This document shows, piece by piece, positions 27,774-36,584 of a DNA stretch of 64,000 nucleotides. Each line of letters opens with the position of its first letter. Within the stretch, counting starts at the first letter, position 1. A program made the position numbers and the translations under genes. The notes below the pieces were generated by a model. That model had not been told where the DNA came from. It saw only the letters and a list, made by a program, of their open reading frames with translations, and ran no database searches. This DNA comes from JAHBNG01 sp039028975 (GTDB lineage: Bacteria > Chloroflexota > Anaerolineae > Caldilineales > Caldilineaceae): NCBI GenBank assembly GCA_039028975.1, contig JBCCHB010000014.1:1-64000 (forward strand). The letters run 5' to 3'.

Positions 27774-28304
27774 CTATCGAGCAACAGATGCCATTGATTC
27801 ACGCAGAGCTGTTAAACGACTTGCAACCGAATTATCGGTCAAGCGATCCCCAACACGGACGCGCAATCCGCCCATAAGGGAATTGTCAACGTGGAAGCTG
27901 AAAACAAGATTGCTGCCATATTCGGCCGACAGCTTCTGACGAAGAGCATCTTGCTCTTCTGCACTCAACTCTATGGCGCTGGTAATCTCGGCCTTTTCAG
28001 GTCCAGATTGACCGCTAGCCACTTCAGCCAGTGCAGAGGCAATCTCGCCTAACATTTGGGTATTGCCAGACTGAACCACTGTCTTCAACAAATTTGTTTC
28101 TGTATCAGACAGATTGGCACCCATTGCTTGTATAAGAGATGCAACCTGAGTGTCAACATTTCCACCACTCGCCATCTGAGCGGCCAAAGCCGTATCTTCG
28201 CTCAGGACTTCAGCAGCTTGCTTCAACGTTCCTTGCCAGCGTTCCACTGTCGCTTGCATGATAGCCTGGGCGAAGTGCGTTGCTTGTGCACGTGTATCGC
28301 TCAT
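27774..28304 (-). CDS. atpH: F1Fo ATP synthase subunit delta
   Basis: 176 residues, OSCP/delta family. It has an N-terminal helical bundle, and the C-terminal VDNSLMGGLRVRVGDRLTDN motif is diagnostic. It joins F1 to the b-subunit stator. It starts 6 bases after the atpF stop. Confidence 0.94.
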   Translation of the reverse strand: MSDTRAQATHFAQAIMQATVERWQGTLKQAAEVLSEDTALAAQMASGGNVDTQVASLIQAMGANLSDTETNLLKTVVQSGNTQMLGEIASALAEVASGQSGPEKAEITSAIELSAEEQDALRQKLSAEYGSNLVFSFHVDNSLMGGLRVRVGDRLTDNSVASRLTALRESMASVAR

Positions 28305-28310
28305 CAGGCA

Positions 28311-28811
28311 CTACCCTTTCTGCTCAAGGAAATCAGTAACAAAACGCTGCTGTTCTGCCTGATCTTCCAAAGCACGCCCTAGAAGCTTTTCAGTTGCCTG
28401 AATGGCTAGATCGGCGACCTGCTTATTTACATCAGCTAGTGCCGTCTCGGCCTGTGCTTGCGCATCTTCTTGGGCCTTCATGCGGATCTCTGTCGCCTCT
28501 TGCTCAGCACGACCTCTTACTTCTTGTGCAATCTTTTCGGCATCTCTTGTTGCTTGAGCGCGGACTTCCTGTGCTTCTCGACGAGCTTCCTCCAGAATCT
28601 TTGCTCTCTCCTGCTCAGCCTCTGCGGCGGCAGAAGAAGCTCGCTCCGCATCCTTCATGCTAGATGCGATACGTTCCTTGCGTTGCTCCATCATATTGAA
28701 GAGCGGCTCATAAAGAAACCGACGCAAGAGCAAAAGGACAATGATGAAGTTGACTGCTTGAGAGAGCAAACCAGTCCAGTTGATGCCAAGTTGATTAGAT
28801 ATCTCGGCCAA
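28311..28811 (-). CDS. atpF: F1Fo ATP synthase subunit b
   Basis: 166 residues from a TTG start, supported by GGAGG 6 bases upstream. One N-terminal membrane helix (INWTGLLSQAVNFIIVLLLL) is followed by a long Glu/Ala/Arg-rich coiled coil and a short delta-binding end. Peripheral stalk. Confidence 0.95.
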   Translation of the reverse strand: MAEISNQLGINWTGLLSQAVNFIIVLLLLRRFLYEPLFNMMEQRKERIASSMKDAERASSAAAEAEQERAKILEEARREAQEVRAQATRDAEKIAQEVRGRAEQEATEIRMKAQEDAQAQAETALADVNKQVADLAIQATEKLLGRALEDQAEQQRFVTDFLEQKG

Positions 28812-28959
28812 GATTGACCTCCTTGTGATCTAACTTGTAATCTGAATTTGACATCGGTCGTGAATCACTTTATCCACACCGATGATACGTTAGAAAGACT
28901 TGTAAATATCAGAATGTCCTCAATTGAGTACATTAACTAAATATCTACGCCCAACTGGA

Positions 28960-29187
28960 CTAGACGAACTTGACCAACAGAGCAATAACCAAGCTGAAAA
29001 TAGCGATGGATTCTGCAAATGCAATACCCAGAATCATGTTTGTCTGAACTGTACCGGTTGCATCTGGGTTACGTCCCATAGCCTCTACAGCCTTTGAACC
29101 GATGAGACCAATACCAATACCTGGTCCGATAGCACCCAAACCCATTGCCAATGCTGCACCGATTTCTTTAGCGGCACCTACATCCAT
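28960..29187 (-). CDS. atpE: F1Fo ATP synthase subunit c
   Basis: 75 residues, two helices around the RNPDATG loop. The ion-carrying carboxylate is E59 with S60 after it. The position equivalent to the Na+-ligand Gln of Ilyobacter c is I26, so the ring is more likely proton-driven. GGAG lies 8 bases before the ATG. Confidence 0.97.
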   Translation of the reverse strand: MDVGAAKEIGAALAMGLGAIGPGIGIGLIGSKAVEAMGRNPDATGTVQTNMILGIAFAESIAIFSLVIALLVKFV

Positions 29188-29308
29188 TTTGAAGTCTCCT
29201 TTTCAATTTTGACCATATTCCGGTGTTCTTTGCCAATTTTCGAAATGGTCTACTTAAAAGTTTTACAGTCGTTAATTTACAATCAATAAAATCGTAACGA
29301 AATTCTGC

Positions 29309-29409
29309 GTACTGCATTCTTTGTAAGAACCGTAGCTTCTCAAGCACGATTTCACATAACTTGTGCCAAAACGTAGAGCCAACCACGATCCTCAAAAAGA
29401 ACTGAGTAT
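29309..29409 (-). repeat. Family A element, degenerate copy A6
   Basis: It begins GTACTGCATTCTTTGTAAGA, contains CCGTAGC, and ends AAAAAGAACTGAGTAT. It occupies the atpB-atpE gap. Confidence 0.6.
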
Positions 29410-29430
29410 CATTTATAGTAAGCTTACGGC

Positions 29431-30684
29431 TTAATGATGTTCATCCCCATGAGCATGCTCTGAGAGCGTAAAGAAGATTAATGCCAACATCATAAAGACG
29501 AGCGCTTGAACAAAACCAACGAATATCTCCAAGAAGTAGAAGGGGATGGGAAGCATAAAGGTTACCAAGAAGGCCATGGTGGCCAACATTACTTCTCCAG
29601 CGAAGATATTGCCGAAGAGGCGAAATGCAAACGTGAGAATACGAGAGATTTCACTAATTAGCTCCAAAATGCCGACGAAGCCGTTGATTCCCTTCATAAA
29701 GCCTTCACCTCGTAGGGTAAAGAACTTGCCAAAGTAACTAGAGCCTAGCTTCTTAACACCATAATACTGAACCAGAACCATAGTCATGATGGCAAGGGCA
29801 AAGGTAAAGTTCAGGCTAGCCGTTGGAGGTCGTAAGAATGGAACAAAGACTTTGTGCTCATCACCAGCTGCGGCAGGACTTGGATTCACCGTAGCAGCAG
29901 AAGCAAATATGATCTTACCATCTGACATGGCAATTTGGTTATCGAGCTGACGATCGGCCATTTGAAGATCATCAATCTTTTGGCCATGATCATCTCCCTC
30001 ACCTTCACCAGCATCTTCACCTTCGTCATGCTCACCTTCGGCAGGTGTGCTTTCCTCATGTGCATCTTCGGTGTGAGTATCCTCAGCATGAGCATCACCG
30101 ATATGGTACATGCCTATGGTCCCAACCCCTGGAATTAGACCAGACCAGTTACTTACGATAATAAAAAAGAAGATTGTCATACACCATGGCGCAAAACGAC
30201 GGGCATTGTGGCCGGCAACACTTTCACAGAGATCATAGAGATAATCGAAAGTTATCTCCATAAAGTTCTGCCAACCACTAGGGACAAAGCTCATCTGCCG
30301 GGTTGCCATATAAGCCAGGCCGATCACAAGCACATCAACCACAAGCATGTGTAGAAGAGAGTTGGTAAACCATCCGCCCGCCAAAATTGGTTCAGCAGCC
30401 AAAGAAACATGGGGCGTCTCTGTACGAATCACAACGCTAAGCATGAGCATAACAACCGTGAACGCTATAATCGATACAGTTCGTGGGCTGGTATTCAAGC
30501 GGTTCGCAATATTTTGGTTGACCCCCTCCAGTGATTTCATCAGATCACTATCAACAATCGACTTGAGAGTATCACCCTGAAGGAATTGTGCGACAGGGCC
30601 TGTCGCATTTAATTTTCGAGAGCTTTCGTTTGGAGATTGGTCCAGCTCAGTTGGCTGTTCCTGTTGGTTATTTTCAGGATTCAC
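29431..30684 (-). CDS. atpB: F1Fo ATP synthase subunit a with large acidic/His insert
   Basis: 417 residues from GTG 30684 (AGAGAGGTG 7 bases upstream), against about 240-300 usual. It carries an N-terminal extension of about 70 hydrophilic residues. An insert at roughly residues 194-285, rich in Asp, Glu and His, lies after the helix ending NWSGLIPGVGTIG. The conserved stator Arg is present as R355 in FRLFGNIFAGE. The C-terminus is also His-rich (EHAHGDEHH). It forms the proton half-channels beside the c-ring. The core is intact, so it should function; the insert is likely exposed outside the membrane. Confidence 0.95.
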   Translation of the reverse strand: MNPENNQQEQPTELDQSPNESSRKLNATGPVAQFLQGDTLKSIVDSDLMKSLEGVNQNIANRLNTSPRTVSIIAFTVVMLMLSVVIRTETPHVSLAAEPILAGGWFTNSLLHMLVVDVLVIGLAYMATRQMSFVPSGWQNFMEITFDYLYDLCESVAGHNARRFAPWCMTIFFFIIVSNWSGLIPGVGTIGMYHIGDAHAEDTHTEDAHEESTPAEGEHDEGEDAGEGEGDDHGQKIDDLQMADRQLDNQIAMSDGKIIFASAATVNPSPAAAGDEHKVFVPFLRPPTASLNFTFALAIMTMVLVQYYGVKKLGSSYFGKFFTLRGEGFMKGINGFVGILELISEISRILTFAFRLFGNIFAGEVMLATMAFLVTFMLPIPFYFLEIFVGFVQALVFMMLALIFFTLSEHAHGDEHH

Positions 30685-30740
30685 GCTGTTGCACCTCTCT
30701 GTGGTGACATTATGTTATTTCAAATAGATTATTAAATTTA

Positions 30741-30986
30741 TTATTCTTCTGCCGCAGAGAAATCTCCAGCAGATCGGTCTAAAGATTCAATAACTCGATC
30801 CAACTCTGTAAGAGTCGTACGTGTAATAAGAAAAGAAGCGAGGGGGATAAAAAATATACTTGTGGCGATGAGAATAAATGGCGTCGTATTTAAAAGGTAA
30901 TCGGCTAATCCTCCGATTCCTACGGGAAGCACTAATAGAAGTAAAACAAGCTTTGTCAGCCGTTGAATATCAATTACAGAATGCAT
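30741..30986 (-). CDS. AtpI-like small membrane protein
   Basis: 81 residues from ATG 30986, preceded by AGGA at 6 bases. Two hydrophobic helices (TKLVLLLLVLPVGIGGLADY and FILIATSIFFIPLASFLI) are followed by a short acidic tail. Its place as first gene before atpB and its two-helix size match the AtpI / ATP synthase subunit I group. Sequence support is weak. Confidence 0.65.
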   Translation of the reverse strand: MHSVIDIQRLTKLVLLLLVLPVGIGGLADYLLNTTPFILIATSIFFIPLASFLITRTTLTELDRVIESLDRSAGDFSAAEE

Positions 30987-31114
30987 TAAATTTCCTGCTA
31001 CAGATTTGCTACATGGACGATGCACTCGATCTTCTCCAGCTTCTGACTGAAGATTTATGGATTATAGCAGGGTAAAATCCGTTCGCGCAAATTTTCACAT
31101 ATGCAAGTTTATTC

Positions 31115-32143
31115 CTAAAATCCCAAAAATGCCCAAAAATTTAGTTCATAAAAACTTATTACCCCGGCAATGAAAAGTAGCGTGAGAGCCGTACCCACTA
31201 GGGATAGATTTTTCCGAAATACTACGTTCCAGGGAGTCTGCCTCAACTTGGAAGATGGCGAAGTTATAACGGATGGAAGCTGAGTCCCTCCTAGTAATTC
31301 GCGCAGCTCATTGACTGTATCGGGGCGGTCATCGGGCTGCATATTTAAAGCCATAAAAATTGTGTTTGCCACACTTGGCGAAACTTGCGGATTTAACTCT
31401 CGGATAGGCTTTAATGCCTTCGGATGAAGAAATCGCTCCTTGGCATCGGCCGGAGGCTCACCAACCAATAGGTGGTAGAGGGTTGCACCAACGCTATATA
31501 TATCCGTTCGGGTATCAGTGAAACTGTCACTGCCGTACTGTTCCAAAGGCGTGTAGGCAACCGTTCCTCGCCCCTGCACTACTGTGACTGTTCGAATGTC
31601 ATCGGACTGCAGTTCTTTAACCAGACCGAAATCGACAAGCTTGACAATGTCTTGAGCCGTTACTTTAATATTGGCTGGCTTGATATCGCGGTGAATAACC
31701 GGCGGATCTTGAGAGTGAAGGTATTGTAGTGCATCTAATAATTGGTCAGCCCAGCCTAACACTTTTTGCTCATCCAGGAATCGATTTTCCCGTTTGGTTT
31801 CCCGAATAATGTCCAACATATCTTTCCCCAAAACATAATCCATGACTAAGTATTCTCGCTCATCGATTGAGAAATGATCAGACACTTTGGGCAAGTTTGG
31901 GTGATCTAAGCGAGCTAGGACACTCGCCTCTTTACGAAATTGCTCAGCTACCTGCTCCAGTAGGCCGTTGCCTTGGTATGCAGAGAGGAGAGGCAATGTT
32001 TCCTTGATGGCGCAGATCCGGCCTTCTAGACGATGATCAGTGGATTTGTATACGGCACCTTGGCCTCCTTGACCCACCAATTCCAAAATTTCATAACGGT
32101 TTCGCAAGATTGTTCCTGCATCTAATATCGTAGATGGTTGCAC
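31115..32143 (-). CDS. Membrane-anchored Ser/Thr protein kinase
   Basis: 342 residues. Gly loop GQGGQGAVYK (24-33), Lys K47, catalytic HRDIKPAN (D153, N158), and DFG at 171-173 are all present, so it should be active. A single membrane helix lies at about 316-338 and almost nothing follows, so there is no external sensor domain. Hanks-type, PknB-like. It is divergent from an FHA-winged-helix gene about 410 bases away. Its promoter region is filled by repeats B7 and A7. Confidence 0.94.
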   Translation of the reverse strand: MQPSTILDAGTILRNRYEILELVGQGGQGAVYKSTDHRLEGRICAIKETLPLLSAYQGNGLLEQVAEQFRKEASVLARLDHPNLPKVSDHFSIDEREYLVMDYVLGKDMLDIIRETKRENRFLDEQKVLGWADQLLDALQYLHSQDPPVIHRDIKPANIKVTAQDIVKLVDFGLVKELQSDDIRTVTVVQGRGTVAYTPLEQYGSDSFTDTRTDIYSVGATLYHLLVGEPPADAKERFLHPKALKPIRELNPQVSPSVANTIFMALNMQPDDRPDTVNELRELLGGTQLPSVITSPSSKLRQTPWNVVFRKNLSLVGTALTLLFIAGVISFYELNFWAFLGF

Positions 32144-32164
32144 TTTATCGACCTCTTTTAAAGA

Positions 32165-32395
32165 CTGCCAGATACAACTCTTGCCCTCTTAAAAACAGGC
32201 ATGCATTCGTGGTGAAGGGGAGCTTCTCCCCGTGAAGATGAACATATCCTCCCTTTACGGAAATTATACTCAGCTCCGTTTAATAATAGGAGTGAGGTAT
32301 CTCTGGCAGAGTCTATGGAAATCTCCTACTATCAAATCGACCGCAACTTAGTAAAAAGTCTTGACAAAAGTAATCTGGCGAACTACACATAAAAC
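32165..32395. repeat. Family B element B7, split by A7
   Basis: The left part, TGCCAGATACAACTCTTGCC, includes the inverted long-variant segment. The right end, GACAAAAGTAATCTGGCG, lies beyond family A copy A7. A second instance of A inserted into B. Confidence 0.6.
32265..32352 (+). repeat. Family A palindromic element, copy A7
   Basis: Starts TATACTCAGCTCCGTTTAAT and ends CGACCGCAACTTAG. The inner stem is changed to TAGGAG/CTCCTA, still paired. Confidence 0.8.
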
Positions 32396-32555
32396 TACTT
32401 GGCATTTATGCAATTTAAACTTATATGTATTAGGGTTAACCACATTTTAACCGTAATCTGTTTTCCTGTATAATCATCATAGTACCCAATTGCCTCCATG
32501 CTGTCCGCTATTGTAGCCGTCATCATCAATATTGAGATCAAAAGGTAGACTGTCC

Positions 32556-33263
32556 ATGAGCACTGAAACAATCGATGCTAATAATCTAGATGTAGATATT
32601 ATTCCTCAGCCGCCGCTGAAGATTGGTAGTGAAAGTGCCATGCTTGTTCTCCAAAGAGGCTTAGAGGCGGGCCGCCGCTGGCCGCTTAGCCGGACGCGAC
32701 ATCTCACCATAGGGCGCAGTGAAGATTGTGACATCTTTTTACCAGATCGGCAGGTAAGCCGCTTTCATGCTCGGGTATCTTGGCGCGAAAGCTTCTATTT
32801 AATTGAGGATCTTGGTAGCAAAAATGGCACCCATGTCAATGGGCAAGAGATTCAATCCCCAGTACCCCTTACCGATGGGGATGAGCTTCAGATTGCGTTA
32901 CGCTTTAAGTTAGCTTTTGTTGATGCTGGTGCAACGGCACCACTTACGTTTGAAACGGCCAGCTCAGGGTTGCGCGTTGATGGCGAAACCAGGCAGATCT
33001 GGATCAATGGAGAAATGGTTGATCCACCCTTGAGCCTTCATCAATACCGACTCTTGGAATCGCTTTGGAACAGCGGTGGTGGGGTTGTAACGCGGGATCG
33101 AATCGTTGATATCGTCTGGCCAGAGGCTAGCGGCGAGGGTGTAAGCGAACAAGCCATTGATGCACTGGTCAGACGGCTTCGTGAGCGTATTGCTGAGTTT
33201 GACAAAGATTATCGTTACATCGTTACGGTCCGAGGGCACGGCTTCCGTCTGGAAAATCGGTAG
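32556..33263 (+). CDS. FHA domain - winged-helix transcriptional regulator
   Basis: 235 residues from ATG 32556 (AAAGGT upstream; a TTG at 32532 is the alternative). The FHA domain at about 45-110 has IGRSEDCDIFLPDRQVSRFH and LEDLGSKNGTHVNG, the phosphothreonine-binding Arg, Ser and Asn positions. The C-terminal region (about 150-235) is an OmpR/PhoB winged helix. Mycobacterial EmbR has the same two modules in the opposite order and is phosphorylated by a Ser/Thr kinase. The divergent kinase next door is a plausible partner. hemW follows 2 bases after the stop. Confidence 0.88.
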   Translation: MSTETIDANNLDVDIIPQPPLKIGSESAMLVLQRGLEAGRRWPLSRTRHLTIGRSEDCDIFLPDRQVSRFHARVSWRESFYLIEDLGSKNGTHVNGQEIQSPVPLTDGDELQIALRFKLAFVDAGATAPLTFETASSGLRVDGETRQIWINGEMVDPPLSLHQYRLLESLWNSGGGVVTRDRIVDIVWPEASGEGVSEQAIDALVRRLRERIAEFDKDYRYIVTVRGHGFRLENR

Positions 33264-33265
33264 GT

Positions 33266-34579
33266 ATGGTAACCCATCCAACAGGATTGTACTTGCATAT
33301 TCCCTTTTGTGAAAAAAAGTGTCCCTATTGTGATTTCAATACCTATGCTGGATTGGAGTCAATGATTGACCCACTGATTGACGCTCTATGTCAGGAACTT
33401 AGATGTTGGAGTTCCACCCTTACAGACCGGCAAATCAGCACAGTTTTTTTAGGTGGCGGTACCCCAACCATCTTGTCGGTTGAACAGCTTCAACGAATTT
33501 TTGATACACTTTACCAACAGTATTCGTTCGCAGAAGGATGTGAAATCACAAGTGAGGTGAACCCTGGGGTAGTTGATCGAACAAAGTTCCAAGGATTGAG
33601 AGAGCTTGGGGTCAACCGGCTGAGCTTAGGGGTGCAAAGCTTCCAAGAGAGTGAATTACATTTTCTTGGGCGGGTTCACAATGTTGCAGATGTATACGCA
33701 GCTTATGACGCGGCAAACGCGGCAGGGTTTGACAATATCAATCTTGATTTCATGTTTGGTCTTCCGGAGCAAGATGCTGAAGCTTGGCAAGCCACATTGG
33801 AAGAGGCAATTGCCCTTGCTCCATCTCATCTTAGCTTGTATAGTCTGATCGTCGAACCAAACACAGTTCTACACCACTGGGTACAAACCGGAAGGGTTTC
33901 ATCCCCAGATGACGATCTAGCGGCTACTCAATATGAGGCGGCTATGGAGATGATGGGCAACGCCGGATATATCCACTATGAAGTATCGAATTGGGCAAAC
34001 TCTATAGAGCATGCCTGTAAACATAATCTAACATACTGGCGCAATGATGATTACCTAGGCTTTGGTCCTGGTGCTCATAGTCATCTAAGAGTCGACACAA
34101 ACCATCTCTCGGATGCTCTTTATGCCGAGGATCTGTCCACAAATACCTTAGCAGCCCAACCCGTCAATGCCCAACCCGTCAATGCCCAACTCGCCTCCAT
34201 GCTTTCATCCATGGCTTTGGTGGCAGATGATGATAGCAAGAGTCGGTTTAGAGAATTCCGTTGGGGAAACGGTAAATCTGTGCCAGGCTATATTAAACGG
34301 ATCCGCACTGCGCAACCAACTGGTGAGTTTATCGAAAGACCAGACCGATTGGTATCGATGGGCGAGACGATGATGTTGGGTCTGAGGCTTTTGCATGAAG
34401 GTGTTCCGCGCGAGCGGTTTATCAAGTTGTATGAGCAGGATCTAACGGAAGTGTATAAAGATGAAATTGCCACTTTGACATCAAAGGGCCTTATTCATGT
34501 AGATGAGAACCGCATCGCTCTTTCACCCGCCGGTCTTATGGTCGGGAATCAAGTTTTCACCCACTTTTTGTCTGTCTAA
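33266..34579 (+). CDS. hemW: HemW-type radical SAM protein (heme chaperone)
   Basis: 437 residues. CEKKCPYCDFNTY gives the Cx3CxxC radical SAM cluster followed by Phe, the HemW signature that separates it from HemN (CxxxCxxCxC). GGGTPTIL and SLGVQSFQ motifs follow, and a HemN C-terminal domain completes it. It binds heme and is probably a heme insertion factor rather than coproporphyrinogen oxidase. A short tandem repeat (AQPVNAQPVNAQ, near residue 297) is an unusual surface insert. It starts 2 bases after the FHA gene. Confidence 0.92.
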   Translation: MVTHPTGLYLHIPFCEKKCPYCDFNTYAGLESMIDPLIDALCQELRCWSSTLTDRQISTVFLGGGTPTILSVEQLQRIFDTLYQQYSFAEGCEITSEVNPGVVDRTKFQGLRELGVNRLSLGVQSFQESELHFLGRVHNVADVYAAYDAANAAGFDNINLDFMFGLPEQDAEAWQATLEEAIALAPSHLSLYSLIVEPNTVLHHWVQTGRVSSPDDDLAATQYEAAMEMMGNAGYIHYEVSNWANSIEHACKHNLTYWRNDDYLGFGPGAHSHLRVDTNHLSDALYAEDLSTNTLAAQPVNAQPVNAQLASMLSSMALVADDDSKSRFREFRWGNGKSVPGYIKRIRTAQPTGEFIERPDRLVSMGETMMLGLRLLHEGVPRERFIKLYEQDLTEVYKDEIATLTSKGLIHVDENRIALSPAGLMVGNQVFTHFLSV

Positions 34580-34594
34580 TGCAGGTAAGATAAA

Positions 34595-34716
34595 TTGATA
34601 TAGACGTTAAAATGGACTTTTTTCGTAGGCACTAAGGGGCCCTGCCCCTTGCAGTTACCTACGGCAGGCGCAAGGTTATGCCCCAACGAAAATGTTTTCC
34701 CGATACCTATATCATA
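34595..34716. repeat. Palindromic element, family D candidate D1
   Basis: Outer arms TTGATATAG / CTATATCA and inner arms TTTTCGTAGG / CCCCAACGAAAA bracket a GC-rich centre with GGGGCCCTGCCCC. It is unlike families A and B. It may act as a terminator for hemW. Confidence 0.55.
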
Positions 34717-34758
34717 ATGGTCCAAGGACACAGTAAACTCTCATACCGGAATTAAAAA

Positions 34759-35205
34759 ATGGCGATTTTGCAACTTGTTGATCAGCTTTCTGAAATGCTA
34801 AACCAAGGTAAGGAGGTCCCTCTTTCTCGCTATCGCATGGTTGACGCTACTGCGTTTGAACAGATGCTAGAACGAATGCGGATTAGCGTCCCTAGCTCTG
34901 TCCGTGAGGGGGAGCGAACGCTTGCTGAACGGGACCGCATCTTGGCCGAAGCTCGGAGCCAAGCGGAGGCAATTATTGCTGAAGCTCAAACTCGTGCGCA
35001 AAATATGCTTAAGGATGATCAACTCTTGGCTATTGCTAACCGAGAAGCTGAACAGATTATCGAAAATGGGCGTAAATCGGCAAGGGATCAGAGAGCAGAG
35101 GCTGATGAGTATGCGAGCAGCGTTCTAAGTGATCTCCTCGATCGGCTGCAAAATGCTTCCAAGCAGATCGAAAATGGACTGCAAGTATTGAAGTCCAAAA
35201 GCTGA
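34759..35205 (+). CDS. Coiled-coil protein, DivIVA/ATPase-b-like
   Basis: 148 residues with no membrane segment. After about 45 residues a continuous Glu/Ala/Arg/Gln-rich helix (ERDRILAEARSQAEAIIAEA) runs almost to the end, resembling DivIVA-like and F-type b-subunit coiled coils. A function cannot be assigned. GGAATTAAAAA precedes the ATG. It stands alone between two repeat elements. Confidence 0.75.
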   Translation: MAILQLVDQLSEMLNQGKEVPLSRYRMVDATAFEQMLERMRISVPSSVREGERTLAERDRILAEARSQAEAIIAEAQTRAQNMLKDDQLLAIANREAEQIIENGRKSARDQRAEADEYASSVLSDLLDRLQNASKQIENGLQVLKSKS

Positions 35206-35725
35206 GGTTCATTTCATCACTCTCAAAAATCAGAAGTAAATAAACCCCCAAAATGCAGTTTTGCAAAAATCATGCACAAGGGGAGCATGGGACGTGCTCT
35301 CTGAACGGACTACGTGCGATTTTGATGCTCCCCTAAGCATGGATGTCCGATTCCCTGACACCTCGAAACAATTTCGAGGGCACTTGAGGGGTTTCGGACA
35401 CGGCAGCTTCCTTGTTAAATTAGTTCTCGTTTTGAGGTGAGGTTTTGACAGCAGTGCTACGATGCTACTATAATCGGTAGATCGTGACAAGGGAACGAAT
35501 ATACCCAAATGGACCCAAACGAAGATAGATTTCGTTCTTATCTGACATAGTTTTTTTGCATATGAAAGCATAAAACATCTGTGGTATAAACATCCATGAA
35601 CACTTTAGCACCTTAACAAGTATGTTGCAAGTATACATAAAATTTCATATGCAACGAGAAACAGCGTAAGCAATTCTCGCGCGATGTATTTTGTAAATGG
35701 TATTTATTGGCACTGCGTAATGTTA
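35206..35725. other. Gene-free stretch with inverted repeats
   Basis: No supported gene. Short pairs such as GGGGAGCAT...ATGCTCCCC (35279-35337) and CCTCGAAA...TTTCGAGG could form hairpins, so the region may be another decayed palindromic element. Confidence 0.5.
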
Positions 35726-35820
35726 TATAGGAGGTCAGATAGAATTTGTCGACCGGTTTTAATTGTACTTGACTCACTAGCAATGCAAGTCGAGACAAAG
35801 TTTTACTGTCAGACTATATA
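35726..35820. repeat. Family B element, degenerate copy B13
   Basis: Left GGTCAGATAGAATTTGTCGA and right GAGACAAAGTTTTACTGTCAG, with an inner TTGACT/AAGTCG-like pairing. Confidence 0.55.
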
Positions 35821-35821
35821 C

Positions 35822-35922
35822 ACTCAGTAGACTGCAACGCGGCACCCAATGGGTACCCAGCATTCTCTAATGCGAATAAGACCAGCTTTCGAGAACGCCT
35901 CCTCGACTGCGGTCTACTGATA
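35822..35922. repeat. Palindromic element, family C (single copy)
   Basis: Ends TCAGTAGACTGCAACGCGG and CTCGACTGCGGTCTACTGA are inverted complements. The interior has GGCACCC/GGGTACC pairing. It lies just before yceD. Confidence 0.6.
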
Positions 35923-35946
35923 CTAAATAGGTAAAGGGAGGCATAT

Positions 35947-36573
35947 ATGTTTTTCAATGTTGCCCAGCTACTCAAAGAACCGACTGGTGCAACCCGCACT
36001 CATAAGTTGGTTGAAGAGATCGATGAACTGGACGAAGATTTAGAACCCCTTAGTCCTCTGGTTGGCACCCTTCAGATGCTACGGACCCACAGTGGCATTC
36101 TTGTACGAGGAGAACTTAGCCTTGGGCTTCGTATTGAATGCAATCGATGTTTGGGCCCTGTTGTAATGCCTGTACGGTTCACCTTGGAAGAGAGTTTTCG
36201 CCCTCTAACCGAAGTACGCACGGGGCGATATATACATCCGGATGAATTTGAAGGGGAAGAAGATAACTTAGAGGATGAAGCCTTACTGATTAACGAACAG
36301 CATATCCTAGATATCTCAGAAGTCGTACGTCAAAATATCTGGATTGAACTGCCGCTCTATCCAACCTGCACAGATGCTGGATTAGATGAATGCCAAGGAA
36401 AGGAAGATAGTTTGCTTGGTATCAATCCTCAATTTGAACCAGCCGATGGTGACAATTTAGTTCAAGCCACTGGGGAGGGGCAGTCTATCACTGAATCAAT
36501 TGATCCACGTTGGTCCGCTCTTCTTGACTTACAGATTGATACGACTGATCCGACTATCCAAAGAAATAATTAA
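35947..36573 (+). CDS. YceD/DUF177 family protein
   Basis: 208 residues. The core LRIECNRCLGPVVMPVRFTL has the CxxC pattern of DUF177 (YceD), and an acidic C-terminal part has further Cys (YPTCTDAGLDEC). Homologues sit next to rpmF and are linked to ribosomal/23S RNA metabolism. Here rpmF follows 11 bases later, the conserved pairing. GGAGG lies 5 bases before the ATG. Confidence 0.9.
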   Translation: MFFNVAQLLKEPTGATRTHKLVEEIDELDEDLEPLSPLVGTLQMLRTHSGILVRGELSLGLRIECNRCLGPVVMPVRFTLEESFRPLTEVRTGRYIHPDEFEGEEDNLEDEALLINEQHILDISEVVRQNIWIELPLYPTCTDAGLDECQGKEDSLLGINPQFEPADGDNLVQATGEGQSITESIDPRWSALLDLQIDTTDPTIQRNN

Positions 36574-36584
36574 GGAACAAACGA

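Noticed and set aside
28960..29187. Sodium-driven ATP synthase
   Set aside because: E59-S60 is compatible, but the Gln needed for Na+ binding is Ile at position 26, so a proton ring is more likely.
34150..34190. Short tandem repeat as a possible CRISPR-like array
   Set aside because: It is two copies of an in-frame unit inside hemW, encoding QPVNA; not an array.
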